From Rubrivivax sp. (GTDB lineage Bacteria; Pseudomonadota; Gammaproteobacteria; Burkholderiales; Burkholderiaceae_C): a DNA stretch of 62,623 nt. Shown here piece by piece: positions 58,407 through 62,623 of the stretch. Every line of letters begins with the position of its first letter. Position 1 is the stretch's first letter. Below the pieces are notes generated by a model. It was not told the origin of the DNA, ran no database searches, and saw only the letters and a list, made by a program, of their open reading frames with translations. Made by a program: the position numbers and the translations under genes. The stretch lies in contig JACZKT010000389.1 in NCBI GenBank assembly GCA_014859905.1, positions 1 through 62,623 on the forward strand, read 5' to 3'.

Positions 58407-60726
58407 ACATGCGCTTGCGATCCGGGTCCAGCGCGCCGTCCGCTTCGTCGCTGAACAGCGTCGTGTAGCGCCGGCCCGAATGCTGCGCCAGGTACAAGGC
58501 CACTGCGCGGGTCAGGCATTCGTTGATCCACACCCGTTCCCCGCCGCTCATCAGCCCCACGCTCTTGCTCTCACCCCATTCGCCGTCGTGCACCACGATG
58601 TCGAAACCTTCCCTCTGCTCGCCCTTGCCCGTCTCCACTAGCGTGTGAATGGACACTGTGAAGCGTGGCCCGTAGCACGCCAGCAGCAGGTCATTGGCAA
58701 GGCCCGACAGCGTGGGCCCCGCGTCGTCGATGGCCAGCGCGATCAGTCCGTCGTTGCTCATGCAGCGCGCAAACAGGTTCCAGCCGCCAAGTTCGGTTTC
58801 CACATGCGCGACGCGTGCTTCAACCTGCACGCGCCGGTCCGCCAGCGCCTGCATCTGCCGCGACAGGCCCTCCAGCGTCTGGGCATCGCGCACGGCGGCA
58901 AGGTGAGCCCGGTCTGCCGTGGCCACCGCCTGGCGCGAGTCCGCCACGGCCTGTGCGGTGGCCGCCAGGCGGCGTTCATCGAAGGGTGCCGGCAGCGCCG
59001 CCAGCAGCCCGTCGATCCGGCTCAGACCTTCCTGCAGGCGCTGGGCGTGCCGCTTAAGCTCGTCGCCCAGTTCCAGCCGTGCCGTGGCGATGCATTGGCG
59101 CTCGGCCTGCTCATCGGGCGTCTCCGGGCTGCTGCAACCCGCCGCACTCACGTCCAGCGCCGCCAGTTCCTGGTCGACCGTGGCAAGCATGGACTCCGCC
59201 CGCGCGACCTCGGCAGCCTTGCCAACAAGCACCGCGATCCGGGAGGCGCGCGACCGTGCTGCCTCTTCGCACCGCTCGGCACGCTGCAGCCGTTGTGGCG
59301 CATCCCGCAGCGCATCTCGCTGTTGCCGGATCGCCAACAGTTCGCTCTGCACCTGCGCCTTCTGCTGGGCCAGCGCGGCGATCTGGCGGTTTGCGCTGGG
59401 AGTCAACGACTGCGCCTCGCGCGCGTCGCCGAGCAACTTGCACTGGCCTTGCAGCGCGGTCCCCGCGCAGGGCACCTCGCGCGTCAGCCCGAATCGGTGG
59501 GCGAGTTCTTCAGCGCGCAATGCGGCCTTTCCGGCTTCACGGTCGATGCCCAGCAGCTTCTGTTCGGCCAACTGCCCGACCGCTTGACACTGCGCCAGGC
59601 GCTGTGCCTGCTGGCGAAAGGCCGCGGTGCGGGCGACGCGCAGCGCCAGCAGGCGCACGGCCAGCGGCTCGCGTCTGGCGGCACGCCCGACAAGCCTCGA
59701 CAGGTCGAGCGCGGCAAGACATTGGCGCCGCGACTGCTGCAGGGTTTGCCACCGAACGTTCGCCTGCGCACGGCGTTGAGCGATGCGCTGCTCCAAAGCT
59801 TGAAGGCGCTGACCCTCGCTGCGCTCCCGGCCCTGAAGAGCCTGGGTCGACTCGGTGCCGCGTTCCAGCAGCAAGCGGCGCTCCGCATGCAACTGCGCGC
59901 GGCGCGTCTCGGTGCCCATCGACTGGTCGCGTTCGGCCACCACGGTGGTGTGCCGGGCCTGGCCGGCTTCCAACGCCGACTGCGCCGTACGCAGTGCGGC
60001 CACGGCCTGCACGACCCGCGACGCCGCACCGTTCAGCCGAAGCCGTTCGGCCGCGAGGCGGTCGCGTTCCACGTCCAGACCGGACGCCTCCTGCCGGATC
60101 GCGACAAGCCCTGCCTTCAAGAGCCGCGCCGTCTCGCTCGCCTTCTGCCCAATGACCCGGATCTCCTCCTGGCCCAGCAGGTCGGCGAGCAAGGTCTTGA
60201 TCTCGGCATTGCGGTAGGTGCTGAACTGCCGCTTTCCCTGGGCCGAGAACACTGAGGTGAAGAACGTGTCCGCCGGGCCGCAGAGGGCTTCGACGCAGCG
60301 CGCGTAGGTGTCGACCTTGCCGTCGGAGACCGTGCCGTCAGCGAGCGCGACCGGCACCCACGCGCCGTGCTCCGCCAGGATGAACAGGAAGGCCTCGGTC
60401 TTGCGCCGGCCGTTGAGGCGGATGACCACCTGCGAACGGTAGCTGCGGCCTTCGTGTGCCCAGATCAGATCCTTCTCGCTCTCGGGCAGGCAGACATGAT
60501 CGTAGTAGGAGAACCCACCCGGCCCCGCCACCGCCGCCCGCGATGGCATGGTCAGGTAGGGGTGCATGTTGTCCATAGCGGTCGTCTTGCCACGGCCGTT
60601 GGCGCCGGCGATGGCGACTAGCTGCGCGCGGTCGGCGAGGCGCTCGAAGTCCAGGCTGAGCGTGTCGAGGCCCAGGCCGTCGCGGATGCCGCGGAAACCC
60701 TTGAGGGTGAGGCTGAGTGGTTGCAT
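58249..60726 (-). CDS. SbcC/Rad50-like SMC-type ATPase
   Basis: An 825-residue ABC-type ATPase: Walker A GANGRGKTTAMDNMHPYL near residues 40-57, Q-loop region AQGKRQFSTYRNAEIK near 165, long coiled coils, a hook with paired Cys (CAGTALQGQC near 425-434), ABC signature LMSGGERVWINECL near 720 and Walker B YTTLFSDEADGALDP near 752. The hook has eight residues between the Cys instead of the CxxC of Rad50. No SbcD/Mre11 nuclease is encoded beside it. Possible role in element DNA maintenance or defence. Confidence 0.88.
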   Translation of the reverse strand: MQPLSLTLKGFRGIRDGLGLDTLSLDFERLADRAQLVAIAGANGRGKTTAMDNMHPYLTMPSRAAVAGPGGFSYYDHVCLPESEKDLIWAHEGRSYRSQVVIRLNGRRKTEAFLFILAEHGAWVPVALADGTVSDGKVDTYARCVEALCGPADTFFTSVFSAQGKRQFSTYRNAEIKTLLADLLGQEEIRVIGQKASETARLLKAGLVAIRQEASGLDVERDRLAAERLRLNGAASRVVQAVAALRTAQSALEAGQARHTTVVAERDQSMGTETRRAQLHAERRLLLERGTESTQALQGRERSEGQRLQALEQRIAQRRAQANVRWQTLQQSRRQCLAALDLSRLVGRAARREPLAVRLLALRVARTAAFRQQAQRLAQCQAVGQLAEQKLLGIDREAGKAALRAEELAHRFGLTREVPCAGTALQGQCKLLGDAREAQSLTPSANRQIAALAQQKAQVQSELLAIRQQRDALRDAPQRLQRAERCEEAARSRASRIAVLVGKAAEVARAESMLATVDQELAALDVSAAGCSSPETPDEQAERQCIATARLELGDELKRHAQRLQEGLSRIDGLLAALPAPFDERRLAATAQAVADSRQAVATADRAHLAAVRDAQTLEGLSRQMQALADRRVQVEARVAHVETELGGWNLFARCMSNDGLIALAIDDAGPTLSGLANDLLLACYGPRFTVSIHTLVETGKGEQREGFDIVVHDGEWGESKSVGLMSGGERVWINECLTRAVALYLAQHSGRRYTTLFSDEADGALDPDRKRMFMAMKREVLRLGGYEREFFVSQTPELTAMADAVIDLDALQAGASAPPANAVA

Positions 60727-60922
60727 GGCGCGTACCCCGTAGACTTGGTCGAGAGAGTCTCGCGCGGGCTATTGCCGGGTCAAGGCGATCGATGACCTGG
60801 TCAACACGGCCGCAGTGGGCAGCTCAGCAGGCGGCCAATAGCAGAGCCTTACCTTGCGGATCTGGCTATGAACTGACCTGAACTAACCTTCCGCTCCGCT
60901 TCTTTGGTGCCCGCTCAAGACT

Positions 60923-62618
60923 GAGGCCGTGTGAAAACCTAGGCAGGCGCGCGATCCTGGAGCTTGTTGAGTTTGGGGCGCTACATCTTCCTTCGTTGGC
61001 CCATAGTGGTCCACAGTAACCCACACAGCCTGATATTCGAGCTGGAGTGGTTCTGACGCGTCTCCGGGCTTCTATTTCGCATAAAGAGGCGCTCATGCGC
61101 CCACCAACTTCATCGCCTTCATCGTCTTGGCAATGCCAAGGATGTTCATTACGCGCTTGAGGTTGTAAGCCAACACGTGAAGGCTCATTTCAGTCGCGAC
61201 GTTCGGCAGCCGTCGAGTCAGGAAGTGCGCTGAGCCCATCCAGTACTTGAATGTTCCGAAGACGTGTTCGACGGTTCGCTTTCGCACCGTCATCGCAGTC
61301 GGCCTCCGATCCAGTCGGCGTTGCACCTTGTCGAGTACGGCCTCATGTTCCCAGCGGGAGATGCGCCTGTAGTGACCCGTCGTGCACTGCGCTTTGATCG
61401 GACACTGCGGGCACGCGCTGCTCCAGTAGCGACGGATCTGCAGGCCGCGCTCGTCCCGGGTGTAGCGGTAGATCGCGCGCTGCCCGGCCGGGCACTTGTA
61501 TTCATCGTCGCGGGCGATGTAGATGAAGTCAGACTTGTCGAATCGTCCTTCGGCCTTGGCATTGGATGTCATTGACTTCGGGACGTAGGCCGCGATCCCC
61601 GCGTCGTCGCATGCCTTGAGTTCTATGCTGTTGTAGTAGCCGCGGTCGGCATGAGCTTGCAGCCTGACCTTGCCCATCGCGTCGCGCGCCGCCAGCGCCA
61701 TCGCGCTCAGCTGGGACCTGTCGCTGCTGTCGTTGGTAACGTTATGCGCAACGACCAGATGGTGCTTGGCGTCTACAGCCACTTGGACGTTGTAGCCCAC
61801 GATCCCCGAGCCCAGCCGGCTGGTGGCCATGGAGCGCGCATCTGCGTCAGTCAACGACAGCTGTTCGTCTGGCTCGGACTTCAACTGCGTCTTCAGCACG
61901 TCCAACTCACGCATTCGCTTGCGCAGCTTCTTGATCTTCTCCTGCAACCGATCGGTCTTGTTCTGCAGACCAACTGGCTGCGTGCGATCGGCAGTCTCCA
62001 GCGTGTCCAGGTAGCGCTGGATACTGTGCGCGACCTGCTGCTGGAATCGGTCGATCTTCACCTCTGTGAAGTTCCGATCCCGGTTGTTGACCGCCTTGAA
62101 CTTGCTACCGTCGATGGCCACGATGGCCTGCGAGAAGAGTCTCAGTTCGCGGCACAGGACAACGAATCGCCGGCAGACGTTCTGGATGCCGTTGCCACTG
62201 TCACGCCGGAAGTCGGCAATGGTCTTGAAGTCCGGGGCCAGCCTCCCCGTCAACCACATCAGCTCGAGATTGCGCTGGCACTCGCGCTCCAAGCGCCGGC
62301 TGGACTGAATGCGATTCAGGTAGCCGTAGATGTAGATCTTCAACAGCACCGCCGGGTGGTACGACGGACGGCCTGTCGCCGCGGGCGTCAGACCATCGAA
62401 GCCCAAGGCCTTCAAGTCGAGTTCACCAATGAATGCGTCGATGACCCGGACCGGGTTGTCTTCACCGACGAAGTCGTCAAGACAATCGGGCAGCAACGCA
62501 ACCTGGCATCGCTCTTCGCCTTCAATGAATCGCGCCATTTGCAGCCTCCGTTTGCCGCGTTGGCTCGTCACTCTACGCAAGCAATCGGCGACCTGTCAGG
62601 GGGTTTTCACACAGCCTC
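60923..62618 (-). mobile_element. IS1182-family insertion sequence, complete
   Basis: Terminal inverted repeats GAGGCCGTGTGAAAACC (left) and GAGGCTGTGTGAAAACC (right, reverse complement) differ at one base. A 4-bp direct repeat GACT flanks both ends (60919-60922 and 62619-62622). The element is 1,696 bp and holds one transposase gene. Intact ends and target duplication point to a recent insertion. Confidence 0.88.
61093..62538 (-). CDS. IS1182-family transposase (DDE)
   Basis: A 481-residue transposase from ATG 62538 with GGAGG six bases upstream. DDE residues are visible in AIDGSKFKAVNN, AHADRGYYN and VRKRTVEHVFGTFKYWMG. A Cys cluster (CPAGQRAIY, CPQCPIKAQC) before the final Glu is typical of the family. 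It appears full length and functional. Confidence 0.95.
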   Translation of the reverse strand: MARFIEGEERCQVALLPDCLDDFVGEDNPVRVIDAFIGELDLKALGFDGLTPAATGRPSYHPAVLLKIYIYGYLNRIQSSRRLERECQRNLELMWLTGRLAPDFKTIADFRRDSGNGIQNVCRRFVVLCRELRLFSQAIVAIDGSKFKAVNNRDRNFTEVKIDRFQQQVAHSIQRYLDTLETADRTQPVGLQNKTDRLQEKIKKLRKRMRELDVLKTQLKSEPDEQLSLTDADARSMATSRLGSGIVGYNVQVAVDAKHHLVVAHNVTNDSSDRSQLSAMALAARDAMGKVRLQAHADRGYYNSIELKACDDAGIAAYVPKSMTSNAKAEGRFDKSDFIYIARDDEYKCPAGQRAIYRYTRDERGLQIRRYWSSACPQCPIKAQCTTGHYRRISRWEHEAVLDKVQRRLDRRPTAMTVRKRTVEHVFGTFKYWMGSAHFLTRRLPNVATEMSLHVLAYNLKRVMNILGIAKTMKAMKLVGA

Positions 62619-62623
62619 GACTG

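Noticed and set aside
58645-60255. 536-codon plus-strand frame
   Set aside because: Antisense of the SbcC-like ATPase; Arg/Gln/His-rich, no motif.
1-62623. CRISPR array search by eye
   Set aside because: No regularly spaced 25-40-base repeats were found; the Cas4-like protein is not near any cas gene.

Overview
The window is GC-rich, densely coded accessory DNA. It probably comes from a betaproteobacterium of the order Burkholderiales: the codon use fits, and it carries a BPSL0761-like protein, a DUF7706-like protein, an IncQ-like RepA/RepC pair and ParB/ParM/RadC genes of the kind carried by integrated elements of that group. No rRNA, complete tRNA or core housekeeping gene is visible. Nearly all genes are mobile-element, defence or unknown genes.

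Region 1 (1-18.8 kb) is a defence island. It opens with the 5' part of a McrB-type AAA+ gene that runs off the left edge. Next come a hypothetical protein-TPR-SIR2 operon and a WYL-domain regulator followed by a string of co-directional genes. These are two tiny conserved-looking proteins, a frameshifted DUF457-like membrane protein, an AddB-like PD-(D/E)XK nuclease, an AddA/RecB-like UvrD helicase-nuclease, a McrB-like AAA+ protein and a McrC-like DUF2357 nuclease. My main candidate for an undescribed system is this WYL-controlled combination of an AddAB-like nuclease-helicase with a McrBC-like pair (5.26-17.1 kb).

Region 2 (18.1-38.1 kb) is a cargo and replication segment of a mobilisable island. 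It holds many unrecognised genes, a HAD-fold protein, an RHH-like protein and degraded IncQ-like repA/repC. It also has an HTH regulator with palindromic operators, a replication-relaxation-like protein, an SSB-like protein and two tandem DUF6538-type tyrosine recombinases. It ends at a tRNA 3'-end fragment with its own terminator (38.06-38.11 kb), next to a third, P4-type integrase.

Region 3 (38.1-60.7 kb) is a second integrated element. A minus-strand operon runs from a ParM-like protein through small genes and a split Cas4-like nuclease to the P4-type integrase. A fourth recombinase, a large ParB and a complete ABC three-component (ABC-3C) cluster follow; one ABC-3C gene carries an in-frame amber codon. 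A RES-Xre toxin-antitoxin pair precedes that cluster. A plus-strand block of small genes follows, with RadC, a PIN-like protein and structured 5' leaders resembling the radC RNA motif, and it ends in a SbcC-like ATPase. An IS1182-family insertion with a GACT target duplication closes the window (60.9-62.6 kb).

The left and middle regions look like stacked defence and cargo modules. The right part looks like the maintenance, partition and regulatory core of an integrative element. Several genes are visibly decaying: a DUF457 frameshift, truncated RepA, the amber codon in ABC-3C, and an 8-bp duplication at 58.1 kb.
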